Source: an uncultured Collinsella sp. (GTDB lineage Bacteria > Actinomycetota > Coriobacteriia > Coriobacteriales > Coriobacteriaceae). From it: 26,230 nt of DNA. The stretch lies in contig CALFDJ010000056.1 in assembly GCA_937950325.1 (NCBI GenBank), positions 1-26,230 of the forward strand, given 5' to 3'. The notes under the pieces were generated by a model, which did not search any database, was not told the origin of the DNA, and saw nothing but the letters and a program-made list of their open reading frames with translations. Positions 5,461-14,083 of the stretch are shown here, in pieces. The position numbers and the translations under genes are program-made. The first letter of the stretch is position 1. Every line of letters starts with the position of its first letter.

Positions 5461-7821
5461 CTACACACGGCGCTTGAGTTGCGCTCCGCCCTCGCCGGGC
5501 ATAAGACGGCGAGCGTCGTAGACCGAATCGACACTGCTGATGGAAGCCAGCAGCGGATCCAGGCCGCTCGCATCCGAAATCTCGACCATAAAGCGCAGGG
5601 TCGCAATACCCTCGCGGTTGGTCGACGTGGCGGCAGAAAGGATATTGCCGCCTGCATCGCCAATGGCAATGGTGACGTCCTTGAGCAGGCCCATGCGGTC
5701 CAGGCACTCGACCACGATCTCGACCTGGAAGAGAGTGTCGGCAGCACCATCCCACTCTACGTCAATCATGCGCTCGGGGTGCTCCATGAGGCCCTTGACG
5801 TTGGGGCAGTTGGCGCGATGCACCGAGACACCTCGGCCACGCGTGATGAAGCCGACGATATCGTCGCCCGTCACCGGATTGCAGCAATGCGCTAGACGGA
5901 CTAGCAGGCCGCTGTTGCTCTCGCCCTTGACGATAATGCCGTTACTGGCGCTCTTGCCGCGCTTTTGCGGCTTGCGGTTGGAGCCGCGAGCAGGCTGTTT
6001 CACGACCTCGGCGATAGCCTCGGCCTTGGTGAGCTGTTCCTCGGGCTTGGGGTCCAAGATTTGCTCGACCTTATTGCCCACAGCGCGCGGGGCAACCTTG
6101 CCGGCGCCGACGGCGGCAAACAGGTCCTCGAGCTGCTTGAAGTTAAACTGCTCCGCCACGGCGTTGAGCGCACGCGTCGAACGCGGCGTAGAGATGCCAT
6201 ATCCGCGCTTGCGCAGGTCCTTGGCCAATATATCGCGGCCGGCAGCAGCGTCATCGTCTTTGGTCGCGGCGGCGAAGTAACGGCGGATCTTTGACTTGGC
6301 GGAAGGCGTCTTAACGATCTTGAGCCAATCACGCGACGGCTTGGAACTCTTGTTCGTCAGGATCTCGACACGGTCACCCGTCTTAATCTCGTGCGTGAGC
6401 GGAGCCACCGCACCGTTGATTTTGGCACCGACGCAATGGTTTCCGACCTCGGTATGAACGGCGTAGGCAAAGTCGAGCGGTGTGGAGCCGGCACGAAGCG
6501 CCATGACCTCGCCCTTGGGCGTAAAGACAAATATTTCCTGGTCAAACAAGTCGACCTTCAGCGAGTGCAGGTATTCCTTGGCATCGGTGATCTCGTCAGA
6601 CGCCGCCCAGTCGAGCGAGTGCTTGAGCCAGTTAATCTGATCGTCCAGACGCTGCGCATCGTTGGTCTTGGAGGCAGACGATCCGCCCGACTTCTTGTAC
6701 AGCCAGTGGGCGGCGATGCCGTACTCTGCCTGCTCGTGCATCTCGTAGGTTCGAATCTGAATCTCGAGCGGACGGGCCGTAGGGCCGATAACCGTCGTAT
6801 GGAGCGACTGGTAGTTATTGACCTTGGGCATGGCGATATAGTCTTTAAAGCGACCGGGCATGGGGTGCCACAGCGTATGTACCGCGCCGAGCGTGGAGTA
6901 GCAATCGCGCACCGAATGGGTAATAACACGCAGTGCCACCAGGTCGTAGATCTCGGAGAATTCCTTGCCCTTGCGCTTCATCTTTTGGTAGATGGACCAA
7001 TAGTGCTTGGAACGGCCGTTGATTTGGAAGCCCTCCAGACCAATGCGGTTGAGCTCGTCGGTGAGCGTCTTGATGGTCTCGGCCAGATAGCGCTCGCGGA
7101 CCTCGCGCGACTCCGCCACCATGCGCGCGATACGCTGGTAGGCATCGGGCTCAAGGTAGAAGAAGGACAGGTCCTCGAGCTCCCATTTAATGGAGCTCAT
7201 GCCCAGACGGTCGGCCAGGGGCGCATACACGTCCATGGTCTCGCGAGCCTTAAACAGGCGACGGTCCTCACGCAGGGCTGCAAGGGTGCGCATGTTGTGC
7301 AGACGGTCGGCAAGCTTAACGATGATGACGCGGATGTCCTTGGACATGGCGAGAAACATCTTGCGCAGCGTGAGGGCCTGTTTCTCGTCCATGCTGTCGA
7401 CTTCGATGTTGGTGAGCTTGGTCACGCCATCGACGAGCTCGGCCACCGTATCGCCAAACAGGCCGGAAACATCGGCAAGCGAAGTCTCGGTATCCTCGAC
7501 GGTATCGTGCAGCAACGCGGCGCACACCACGTCGCAGTCCATCTTGAGGTCGGCCAAAATGATGGCAACTTCGACGGGATGGTTAATGTACATCTCACCC
7601 GAACGCCGCTTTTGGTTGCAGTGCTTCTCGGCAGCAAAGCAGTAGGCCTGCTCCACCATGGAGAAGTCGTCCTCATTCATATATTTGAGGCACAGGTGCT
7701 CTAGCTTGTCGTAGCTGTCCGCCATAATCTCGGGCGGCAGCTCATCGGCATGCTTATAGTGCTCCATCTCCGAGAACGGCTGGAGGGTGGAATCATGGGC
7801 GGTACGGGCTGCGGCATCCAT
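5461..7821 (-). CDS. rel: Bifunctional (p)ppGpp synthetase/hydrolase (Rel/RSH)
   Basis: This 786-residue long RSH enzyme makes and degrades (p)ppGpp, the stringent-response alarmone. Domains in order are: an HD hydrolase with INHPVEVA (about 79-86) and HDTVED (105-110), so hydrolysis should be active; a synthetase with GRFKDYIAMPKVNNYQSLHT (from about 323), whose RxKD signature marks bifunctional rather than RelA-only enzymes; TGS (FVFTPKGEVMALRAGSTPLDFA); the zinc-finger-like segment AHCCNPVTGDDIVGF with a later RANC; and a C-terminal ACT domain (VDRMGLLKDV-type segment near 700-780). The length is a little above the usual 730-760. The start lies 15 bases after the recJ-recQ stop, so the two genes are probably one operon. 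Ribosome association through TGS and ACT is family knowledge. Confidence 0.97.
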   Translation of the reverse strand: MDAAARTAHDSTLQPFSEMEHYKHADELPPEIMADSYDKLEHLCLKYMNEDDFSMVEQAYCFAAEKHCNQKRRSGEMYINHPVEVAIILADLKMDCDVVCAALLHDTVEDTETSLADVSGLFGDTVAELVDGVTKLTNIEVDSMDEKQALTLRKMFLAMSKDIRVIIVKLADRLHNMRTLAALREDRRLFKARETMDVYAPLADRLGMSSIKWELEDLSFFYLEPDAYQRIARMVAESREVRERYLAETIKTLTDELNRIGLEGFQINGRSKHYWSIYQKMKRKGKEFSEIYDLVALRVITHSVRDCYSTLGAVHTLWHPMPGRFKDYIAMPKVNNYQSLHTTVIGPTARPLEIQIRTYEMHEQAEYGIAAHWLYKKSGGSSASKTNDAQRLDDQINWLKHSLDWAASDEITDAKEYLHSLKVDLFDQEIFVFTPKGEVMALRAGSTPLDFAYAVHTEVGNHCVGAKINGAVAPLTHEIKTGDRVEILTNKSSKPSRDWLKIVKTPSAKSKIRRYFAAATKDDDAAAGRDILAKDLRKRGYGISTPRSTRALNAVAEQFNFKQLEDLFAAVGAGKVAPRAVGNKVEQILDPKPEEQLTKAEAIAEVVKQPARGSNRKPQKRGKSASNGIIVKGESNSGLLVRLAHCCNPVTGDDIVGFITRGRGVSVHRANCPNVKGLMEHPERMIDVEWDGAADTLFQVEIVVECLDRMGLLKDVTIAIGDAGGNILSAATSTNREGIATLRFMVEISDASGLDPLLASISSVDSVYDARRLMPGEGGAQLKRRV

Positions 7822-7836
7822 CGAGGTCCCCTTCCC

Positions 7837-10800
7837 CTAGGCCCGCGGAACGATCGGGCGGTTAACTTTGGCTAGCATATCAGAAGCGCACGAATCGAGT
7901 GCCCAGCTCCGAAAAGCCGAGAACTCCATGCGCGAGCGCAAGCCCTCCAAATAGCGAATTGACCTGCTCAATTGCACGCGGCCGGGGTTTTCGACCATCG
8001 CGATGCGACGGGTGTCGTCAAACCCCGAAACGCGACAGAAACCAAGCTCTTCAAAGATTCCCAGGCCGCTTTCCACCGAGCGCTCGTCGACCGGGGTGCG
8101 GGCATCGATGGCAAGGCACATCTGCGCGATGTCGATATCGCTTGCGCTAAAGGAATCGTCCCCCGTCTTGCCGCGGTTGGAGCGCCACATGGTCTGCAGC
8201 GCGCGATAGAGCGTGACGAGCTCGTCGCGCTCGGGCGCATAGCAGTCGAGTAGGCGCTCGTTAATGCGGGCGTCGCGCGACGAATAGAGCAGATGGATCA
8301 CGGCGGGCTGGCCATCGCGACCGGCGCGGCCGCTCATCTGGTTAAACTCAATGCCGCCAAACGGCATGTGATAGAGCACGACATGGCGGATATCGGGCAG
8401 GTTGACGCCCTCGCCAAAGGCAGATGTCGAGACGATGCAGCTGAGGCTGCCGTCTCGGAATGCTTCCTCCACGCGGCGGCGATCGGAACGCGCAAGCCCC
8501 GCGTTATAGAACGCGATATGGGTTGCGCAATCGGGCACACGCTTGCGCAACGTCTTGGCGAGCGCCACGGACTGGTCGCGCGAATTGACGTAGATGACGG
8601 TCTTTTCCCCCGTCGCCACAATCGACACCAAACGGTTCTCGCGACTTGCAAGATCACGGTCGTCCTCGAGCTGCAGGTTCTCGCGCACCGTCTCGTCGAC
8701 CACCGTGCGAGTGATCGGCAGCATGCGGGCAAGCTCGGCCACGACCGGAGCCGTCGCGGTGGCCGTCGCCGCCATAACGACCGGGTCGCCCAGGGCTTTG
8801 AGGATATCGGGCATGTCGAGATAGGCGCTGCGGTCGCCGCCCTTGGCAAGGCCGGCGTGGTGCGCCTCATCGATAACGACAAAGCCGATGCGGCCCGAAC
8901 GCGCGAAGCGGTCACGGTGGATAGATAGGAACTCGGGCGTCGTGAGCACGATACCGGTGCGGCCCGAAGCTAGGCCGGCTAACACGTCATCGCGTGCGGC
9001 CTCCACGGTCTCGCCGGTCAGCACGCCAACGCCAATGCCAAGCGATGCCATCGTCGACGAGAGGTGATAGGCCTGGTCGGCAACGAGTGCACGCAGCGGA
9101 TAGACAAAGATGCTCGCACGTCCGCGAAGCACCGCCTCACGCGCGGCATGTACATGGAAAATCAGAGACTTGCCGCGACCCGTTCCCATAACGGCCAAAA
9201 CGCTCTGGTGGTCGGCCAGGGCGTCAAGCGCCTCGACCTGTGCGCGGTGCGGCTGGTTCGATCCGATAAAACTGTGAATGAGCGAGCGCGTGAGCTCGGT
9301 ATAGGAAAGCTGGGCGAGTGTTTGGCGTTTGCGGGACTCCAGACGAAGACCGGCGTCCGCAGGCTCCACGCCGCGGCGAAGCTCACATGCCGGGTCGTCA
9401 ACGCTGGGCGCCGTGGTATCGCGGACCAAGACATCTTTGATCATGAGCTTGGGCTTCACACGTCCCTGCCAATGCTCGGCAACGGCCTCGAACACCATGT
9501 CGACGGCGCTGTCGCAATTGATAAGCCTGTCGATCTGCGGTACACGAAACATGATGGCCGGCACACTCGCAGCGCCATCCGTCGCCACGAAGCGCATATG
9601 CTCGCCGGTCTTACCCACCACGGCGCGATCACACATCGTCACGCCCTCGGCAGCCAGCAGCGGCACCTTATTACCCTGGCCAAACGGCTCAAGGCGGGAA
9701 ATCTGCTCGATGGTCTCGATATTCAATTCGGAAAGGTCGACCGTGGCGGCAACCTCGTCGGTGTCCTCAAAGTCCTCGGCGGGAAGCTCGGACAACACGG
9801 CGGAAAGGCGACGGCGGAACTCATCGAGCTTGGATGCCTCGATGGTCACACCCACCGCACCAGCATGTCCGCCGCGACGAATCATCAGGTCGGAACAGCG
9901 CTCGATGGCGTCAAACAGGTTAACTTTGCCCACCGAGCGACCAGAGCCGCGCGCGATACCGTCCTCGATCGAGAACAGCAGCGCCGGCACGTGGTAGCGG
10001 TTGGTCAGACGGCTTGCCACGATGCCCTTGACGCCCTCGTGCCAGCCTTCGCCGCCCACGACGATCACGCGTCCACCGTCATAGGTCTCCTCGACCCTTG
10101 CCATGGCATCGCGCGTGAGCTCCGCCTCGATCTCACGGCGCTGGCGGTTGATTTCCTCGAGCTCAGCCGCCAGCGCGCTTGCTTCGATGGGATTGCGGGC
10201 AAGCAGCAGGTCGAGCGCCAGCTTGGGATCAGCCATGCGACCGGCAGCGTTTAAGCGGGGAATGAGCGAGAATGACAGGCCATCCGCCGTAATGCTCGAA
10301 AGGTCCGCCTTGGCGAGCGCGGCAAGCGCGATATAGCCCGGGCGAGCGGTTACGCGCATCTGCTGGATGCCCTCGGCAACCAGCGCGCGGTTCTCGGGCG
10401 TGAGCGGCATCATGTCGGACACGGTGCCCAGCGCCGCGACCTCGATTAGCGAACGCCAATACGACGGCTTGCCCAGACGCTCGCCCAGGACTTGCACCAA
10501 CTTGAGTGCCACGCCGGCACCGGCAAGCTCACGCGAAGGACCATCGTCATCGAGCTTAGGGTCGGTCAGGGGTACGCCCTGCGGCACCTGATCGGAGGGC
10601 TCGTGATGGTCCGTGACCACCAAATCGATCCCCAGGCTCTTCAGATAGGAAACCTCTTCCTTGGCGGCAATGCCGTTATCGACGGTCACGATCAGCTGGG
10701 GGCGAGCGAGCTCGTTAACGCGGTCGAGCGCCGCGCGCGAAAGACCGTAGCCCTCATCAAAGCGATGCGGAATAAACGGCGTGACATCGGCGCCAAACGT

Positions 10801-11124
10801 GCGCAGCGCCTCGATCAACAGGCAGGTCGACGTAATACCGTCAACGTCAAAATCGCCAAAGACTGCAATGTGCTCGTGGTTGCGAATAGCACGCTCGACG
10901 CGGTCGGCAACGACCGACATGCCCGGGATAATGAGTGGGTCGGCCCAGTCGCGATCGAGCGAAGGCGTCAAAAACAATTGGCCCTCTTTGATGGAGCCAA
11001 TGCCGTGCGCGACCATAATGCGCGCCACCAGCCCGGGAATGCCCAGACCAGCCGAAAGCTCCTTTTCGAGCTCGGGGTTTTGCTGAGCGACCGCCCAGCG
11101 ATGCGTCGTCTTAAGCGATGACAT
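7837..11124 (-). CDS. recJ: RecJ exonuclease fused to a RecQ-like helicase
   Basis: This encodes 1095 residues in one uninterrupted frame. Residues 1 to about 575 form a complete RecJ 5'-3' single-strand exonuclease: DHH motif I FGDFDVDG (about 89-96), VDNG, VTDHHEP (about 172-174), the DHHA1 segment RLNAAGRM, RRGGHAGAVG, and the OB-like domain with EPFGQGN. Residues from about 610 form a superfamily 2 helicase of RecQ type: a motif-0-like QPHRAQ, Walker A MGTGRGKS (about 646-653), IDEAHH (752), motif III ATATAT, GEGVNLPDI and SGRAGRDG (931-938), then about 140 residues that may be winged-helix. The start is the ATG at 11124, eleven to fifteen bases after GGGGG; a GTG at 11169 would add 15 residues. 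RecJ and RecQ normally act together as separate proteins in end resection. Confidence 0.93.
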   Translation of the reverse strand: MSSLKTTHRWAVAQQNPELEKELSAGLGIPGLVARIMVAHGIGSIKEGQLFLTPSLDRDWADPLIIPGMSVVADRVERAIRNHEHIAVFGDFDVDGITSTCLLIEALRTFGADVTPFIPHRFDEGYGLSRAALDRVNELARPQLIVTVDNGIAAKEEVSYLKSLGIDLVVTDHHEPSDQVPQGVPLTDPKLDDDGPSRELAGAGVALKLVQVLGERLGKPSYWRSLIEVAALGTVSDMMPLTPENRALVAEGIQQMRVTARPGYIALAALAKADLSSITADGLSFSLIPRLNAAGRMADPKLALDLLLARNPIEASALAAELEEINRQRREIEAELTRDAMARVEETYDGGRVIVVGGEGWHEGVKGIVASRLTNRYHVPALLFSIEDGIARGSGRSVGKVNLFDAIERCSDLMIRRGGHAGAVGVTIEASKLDEFRRRLSAVLSELPAEDFEDTDEVAATVDLSELNIETIEQISRLEPFGQGNKVPLLAAEGVTMCDRAVVGKTGEHMRFVATDGAASVPAIMFRVPQIDRLINCDSAVDMVFEAVAEHWQGRVKPKLMIKDVLVRDTTAPSVDDPACELRRGVEPADAGLRLESRKRQTLAQLSYTELTRSLIHSFIGSNQPHRAQVEALDALADHQSVLAVMGTGRGKSLIFHVHAAREAVLRGRASIFVYPLRALVADQAYHLSSTMASLGIGVGVLTGETVEAARDDVLAGLASGRTGIVLTTPEFLSIHRDRFARSGRIGFVVIDEAHHAGLAKGGDRSAYLDMPDILKALGDPVVMAATATATAPVVAELARMLPITRTVVDETVRENLQLEDDRDLASRENRLVSIVATGEKTVIYVNSRDQSVALAKTLRKRVPDCATHIAFYNAGLARSDRRRVEEAFRDGSLSCIVSTSAFGEGVNLPDIRHVVLYHMPFGGIEFNQMSGRAGRDGQPAVIHLLYSSRDARINERLLDCYAPERDELVTLYRALQTMWRSNRGKTGDDSFSASDIDIAQMCLAIDARTPVDERSVESGLGIFEELGFCRVSGFDDTRRIAMVENPGRVQLSRSIRYLEGLRSRMEFSAFRSWALDSCASDMLAKVNRPIVPRA

Positions 11125-11232
11125 AGGCACCCACCCCCGATAGGGGCAGGTCGCCGCGATACCTCTCACGGTTCATAGCGATGAGTCCTCTGTGTATGCC
11201 CGCTTCGGCAGGCAGATCTGTTGAACGGATTT

Positions 11233-11238
11233 ATTATA
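11233..11238 (-). promoter_or_regulatory. Candidate -10 element of the recJ-rel operon
   Basis: A consensus TATAAT stands on the minus strand about 110 bases before the recJ-recQ ATG. The matching -35 position reads CGATTT, which is poor. The leader contains a GCCTGC/GCGGGC hairpin. Confidence 0.5.
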
Positions 11239-11303
11239 CCGTGCGGCGCGGACGCAAATCGCCGCAGCATGCCGCGGTTTCGGTAAACGATGCCGGTAAT
11301 AGC

Positions 11304-11349
11304 CTCGAAATAATCGAGCGTTTCTGACGCACGGACACATGTGAGCGTC
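11304..11349. promoter_or_regulatory. Inverted repeats upstream of the BASS transporter
   Basis: Two symmetric elements lie 50-100 bases before the transporter ATG: CTCGA/TCGAG with a five-base spacer (11304-11318), and GACGC/GCGTC (11326-11349) enclosing the perfect palindrome CACATGTG (11336-11343). They are the size of regulator operators. No promoter elements are clear, and a function is only suggested. Confidence 0.3.
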
Positions 11350-11400
11350 TAGCATATCCAGTCAAAACGGATTCACGAGCAAAGGGAGTCACAAGAGCAT

Positions 11401-12399
11401 ATGAAGCAATGGGTTGGACTGGGCAAGTTTCTCGCGGGGCACATGCAAATCATCGTTCCGATTTGTGTGGCGCTCGGCGTGCTCTTTCCCCAGCAGATCG
11501 GCGTGCTCAAGCCCATCGTTCCCGCCCTCTTCGCCTTTATGACGTTCCAAGGTGCGCTCAGCAACACCTTCCACCAGGTAGCCGAGGTGTTCCGCCGTCC
11601 GCTGCACCTGATTTTGGCGCTGCTCGTCTCGGCGGTGCTCATTCCCATAGCAGCCTATGCCATGGGATCGCTGTTCTTTGGCTCCAATCCCAACCTTGTC
11701 TGCGGCATCGTGCTCGAGTACAGCGTACCCGTGGCGGTCACTGCCTTTATGTGGATCAGCATGTTCGGCGGCAACGGCCCGCTCGCGCTCACCATCATCC
11801 TGACGTCCTCGGTTATCTCCCCTGTGACGATTCCGCTCACGCTTAAGCTCTTGCTGGGTGCCACCGTCTCGATCGATGTGCCGAGCATGATGCAGGACAT
11901 GGCCTTTATGATCGCCATCCCCGCCGTGCTCGGCATCGTGATCAACGAGCTCACGCGTGGATGGGGACACGAGAAGCTCTCCCCCGCGCTCTCGCCCGCC
12001 TGCAAATTCATGATGATGGGCGTTATCGCCTCCAATTCCACCGCCATGAGCGAGTACGTGCTGCACATGAACGCGGTGCACCTGGAAGTCGCCCTCTTTA
12101 TTTTGGTCTTCGCCATCAGCGGCTTTGTCATCGGTTTTCTGGTCGCCCGCGCGCTGCATCTGCCATATAGCGAGACGACTACCATGTGCTTTACCTGCGG
12201 CATGCGTAACATCTCTTCGGGCGCCGTCATCGCCACGCAGTACTTTCCGGGCGAAGTCGTGTTTCCCGTCATGTGCGGAACGCTGTTTCAGCAGGTGCTC
12301 GCCTCGTTTATCGGACACCTCTTTGAGCGTCTGACCGGCGAGGAGCGCGCCGCCCAACGCAAGCGGGTCGAGGCCGGCCGCGACGCCATGGGGCGCTAG
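11401..12399 (+). CDS. BASS-family (bile acid:sodium symporter-like) transporter
   Basis: This 332-residue integral membrane protein has about nine or ten hydrophobic helices, starting with a helix after MKQWVGLGKFLAGHMQIIVP. Family-typical segments include FMTFQGALSNTF, SVPVAVTAFMWISMFGGNGPLA in the middle, ISPVTIPLTLKLL and, near the end, CFTCGMRNISSGAVIA followed by FPVMCGTLFQQ. These match the bile acid:Na+ symporter/arsenite permease-like superfamily. Bacterial members carry organic anions such as pantoate or keto acids as well as bile salts, so the substrate is open. AAGGGAG stands upstream of the ATG. It is the only plus-strand gene between 1 and 20.6 kb, and converges on the DUF4931 gene with a 30-base gap. 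Confidence 0.9.
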   Translation: MKQWVGLGKFLAGHMQIIVPICVALGVLFPQQIGVLKPIVPALFAFMTFQGALSNTFHQVAEVFRRPLHLILALLVSAVLIPIAAYAMGSLFFGSNPNLVCGIVLEYSVPVAVTAFMWISMFGGNGPLALTIILTSSVISPVTIPLTLKLLLGATVSIDVPSMMQDMAFMIAIPAVLGIVINELTRGWGHEKLSPALSPACKFMMMGVIASNSTAMSEYVLHMNAVHLEVALFILVFAISGFVIGFLVARALHLPYSETTTMCFTCGMRNISSGAVIATQYFPGEVVFPVMCGTLFQQVLASFIGHLFERLTGEERAAQRKRVEAGRDAMGR

Positions 12400-12429
12400 A
12401 CTGTCCGCATTACGCGGGTGTTAGTCTTA

Positions 12430-13227
12430 CTATACGAGCGTTTCCAGATGCGCACGCAGGCGCTCAGCATCGACATCGAGCGTGGTCTCAGCATTGACCT
12501 GAGCCAGCCGATACCCGACAAAGTAGGGCGAAACCACCCAACGCGGCAGCGCCTTGGCAATGGTCCGACCGTCCATGTGGTAGAAGAACAAGTTGTACGA
12601 CTCTGCGCGACCACCATGGTGCTCGTTCAGGATATAGCGCAGAGCTACCTGAATCGCATCGGCGAAGAGGTCCGTCTCGGCTTGGTCTCTCGTGTCATCG
12701 CTGGCGGCGATTCTCTGCGGGGCTGAAACGTTGACCTCAAAGAACCCCATGATCGGTTCGGTTGAGATGTCGACCGAGATTCTCCCCTGTTGCCAGACAC
12801 TGATGCCTTCAAAGTTGGCTGAGGTCAGCGCCGCATAGCCGTCCTCCTGTTCCAGGCCCACAATCTGCATGTGTGGATGGACGAGGCTGCCGCCCGAAAG
12901 TGGGCCTTTGTTCTTGTACATGAGCACACTACGGTACTGTTGGGAATCGATCATCTGCTGCCAACAGCCCAGGGCAAACCGCATCACATGATGCAGCTCA
13001 TCCGGTTCATAGGTCACCAGGTCGGCGTCGTGATTGGCAGACTCGATCAATACGGTCTGACGTGTGGCCCGCAAGGTCTTGAACTTATTCTCGAGCCAGA
13101 TACAGTCACCATCGCGCTGGATGATGTTGGCAAGTCCCTCCGTGTCGCAAAAGGGGCACGCGGTGCCAGGGCGACGATTATCGTCGGGCTTACCGCTCGC
13201 CTGCTGAACGTCAAATACCAGCGCCAC
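12430..13227 (-). CDS. DUF4931 GalT/HIT-like protein
   Basis: This encodes 265 residues related to galactose-1-phosphate uridylyltransferase in the HIT superfamily. Visible marks are an N-terminal zinc-ligand-like CPFCD, ENKFKTL, and the nucleotidyl-transfer site GGSLVHPHMQIVG, which carries the HPH core of GalT-type enzymes; C-terminal NLFFYHMDGRTIAKALPRW is also GalT-like. It is shorter than true GalT (about 350). The start codon is GTG, seven bases after a GGAGGT that lies within the end of cutC. The cutC stop is three bases upstream, so the pair should be translationally coupled. A nucleotidyltransferase or hydrolase activity is likely; the substrate is unknown. Confidence 0.85.
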   Translation of the reverse strand: MALVFDVQQASGKPDDNRRPGTACPFCDTEGLANIIQRDGDCIWLENKFKTLRATRQTVLIESANHDADLVTYEPDELHHVMRFALGCWQQMIDSQQYRSVLMYKNKGPLSGGSLVHPHMQIVGLEQEDGYAALTSANFEGISVWQQGRISVDISTEPIMGFFEVNVSAPQRIAASDDTRDQAETDLFADAIQVALRYILNEHHGGRAESYNLFFYHMDGRTIAKALPRWVVSPYFVGYRLAQVNAETTLDVDAERLRAHLETLV

Positions 13228-13230
13228 GGG

Positions 13231-13908
13231 TTATACCTCCAGCGGCACGATCTTGGTGCCATGGAGCTCGGAGACGCCTAGCGCCGCCGCGACCGCGTCG
13301 CGATTTGCCGTAGTGATGCCGCCGCCGGGAAGGATGGTCAAACGATCGCCCGCATACTCGATTAAACGAGCCAGGTAATCGAAATTATCCTCGATCGACG
13401 TACCGGCAGCGCCGCCATGCGTGAGGATGCGCGTAACGCCGCAGTCGGCAAGTGTATCAATCGCATCGAGCTGAGCCTCGGGCGAGAGCTGGTCAAATGA
13501 CATGTGGAAGGTGATGTCGATGGGATCACGCTTACATTCCTCGGTCGCGCAGCCCGCAGCCATCACGAGGGCGCCAAGCGTAAGTTCGTCGAGCGCCCAT
13601 CCGCCAGCGCAGGGTTTGCAGCAGCCAAAGACCAAGCCGTCAACGCCCGCACTCACGGCAAGGCCCAAGTCCATCTCCATCATGCGCAGCTCATCCTGGT
13701 TGTAATGAAAGTCACCGCCACGCGGACGGATCATGCACATCACCCGTGCATCGTGTTCGTGGGCATAGTTGGTCGTAGCGCTGATAACGCCGGCCGAGGG
13801 CGTGGTACCACCGACGGCAAGGTTATCGCACAGCTCGATGCGCCTTGCACCGGCCTCGATAGCCGCCGGCACCCGCTCAAAGTTCTCGGCACAAAACTCG
13901 TACAGCAT
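13231..13908 (-). CDS. cutC: CutC family protein
   Basis: This 225-residue TIM-barrel protein belongs to the CutC family, named for copper homeostasis in Escherichia coli, although a direct copper role is disputed. Recognisable segments are YEFCAENFERVPAAIEAGA, RIELCDNLAVGGTTPS, MIRPRGGDFHYN, GVDGLVFGC, ITFHMSFDQ, ILTHGGAAGTS and ILPGGGIT. The start is the ATG at 13908 after GGGGGT; the frame is open further upstream to 13965 without a site. It shares a transcript with the DUF4931 gene. A large palindrome lies 60 bases upstream. Confidence 0.94.
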   Translation of the reverse strand: MLYEFCAENFERVPAAIEAGARRIELCDNLAVGGTTPSAGVISATTNYAHEHDARVMCMIRPRGGDFHYNQDELRMMEMDLGLAVSAGVDGLVFGCCKPCAGGWALDELTLGALVMAAGCATEECKRDPIDITFHMSFDQLSPEAQLDAIDTLADCGVTRILTHGGAAGTSIEDNFDYLARLIEYAGDRLTILPGGGITTANRDAVAAALGVSELHGTKIVPLEV

Positions 13909-13968
13909 AGATAGACCCCCAAAGACAGCAGATGTTTTCCGACGGGCATTGTCACACATCCCCATGAA

Positions 13969-14033
13969 GTTGCGGTGGAATAGGGACTGTTTTGGCCTCT
14001 GAGACTCCCATTTAGCCCCTATTCCACCGCAAC
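13969..14033. repeat. 65-base palindrome with 17-base perfect arms
   Basis: GTTGCGGTGGAATAGGG (13969-13985) is perfectly complementary to CCCTATTCCACCGCAAC (14017-14033), with a 31-base loop. It lies in the cutC upstream region, next to but separate from the liv operon terminator. No T tract follows on either strand except the run shared with that terminator. It is likely a dispersed palindromic repeat; its copy number cannot be judged from one window. Confidence 0.8.
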
Positions 14034-14034
14034 T

Positions 14035-14078
14035 AAAAAGGGGGCGCTGACTGGGATAGTCAGCGCCCCCTTTATTTT
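14035..14078. terminator. Bidirectional terminator at the end of the liv operon
   Basis: A perfect 13-base-pair stem, GGGGGCGCTGACT (14040-14052) with AGTCAGCGCCCCC (14058-14070), has a five-base loop. On the minus strand it is followed by CTTTTTAG, on the plus strand by TTTATTTTAT. It lies 14 bases after the livF stop. Confidence 0.92.
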
Positions 14079-14083
14079 ATGGA

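Noticed and set aside
6391..7704. 437-residue plus-strand frame opposite rel
   Set aside because: Shadow of rel: no motifs, and the rel frame carries all RSH signatures.
9064..10254. 396-residue plus-strand frame opposite recJ-recQ
   Set aside because: Shadow frame in GC-rich sequence with His/Arg/Gly-rich translation and no ribosome site.
11389..12357. 322-residue minus-strand frame opposite the BASS transporter
   Set aside because: Highly charged His/Asp/Gly-rich antisense of a membrane protein gene; no ribosome site or domain.
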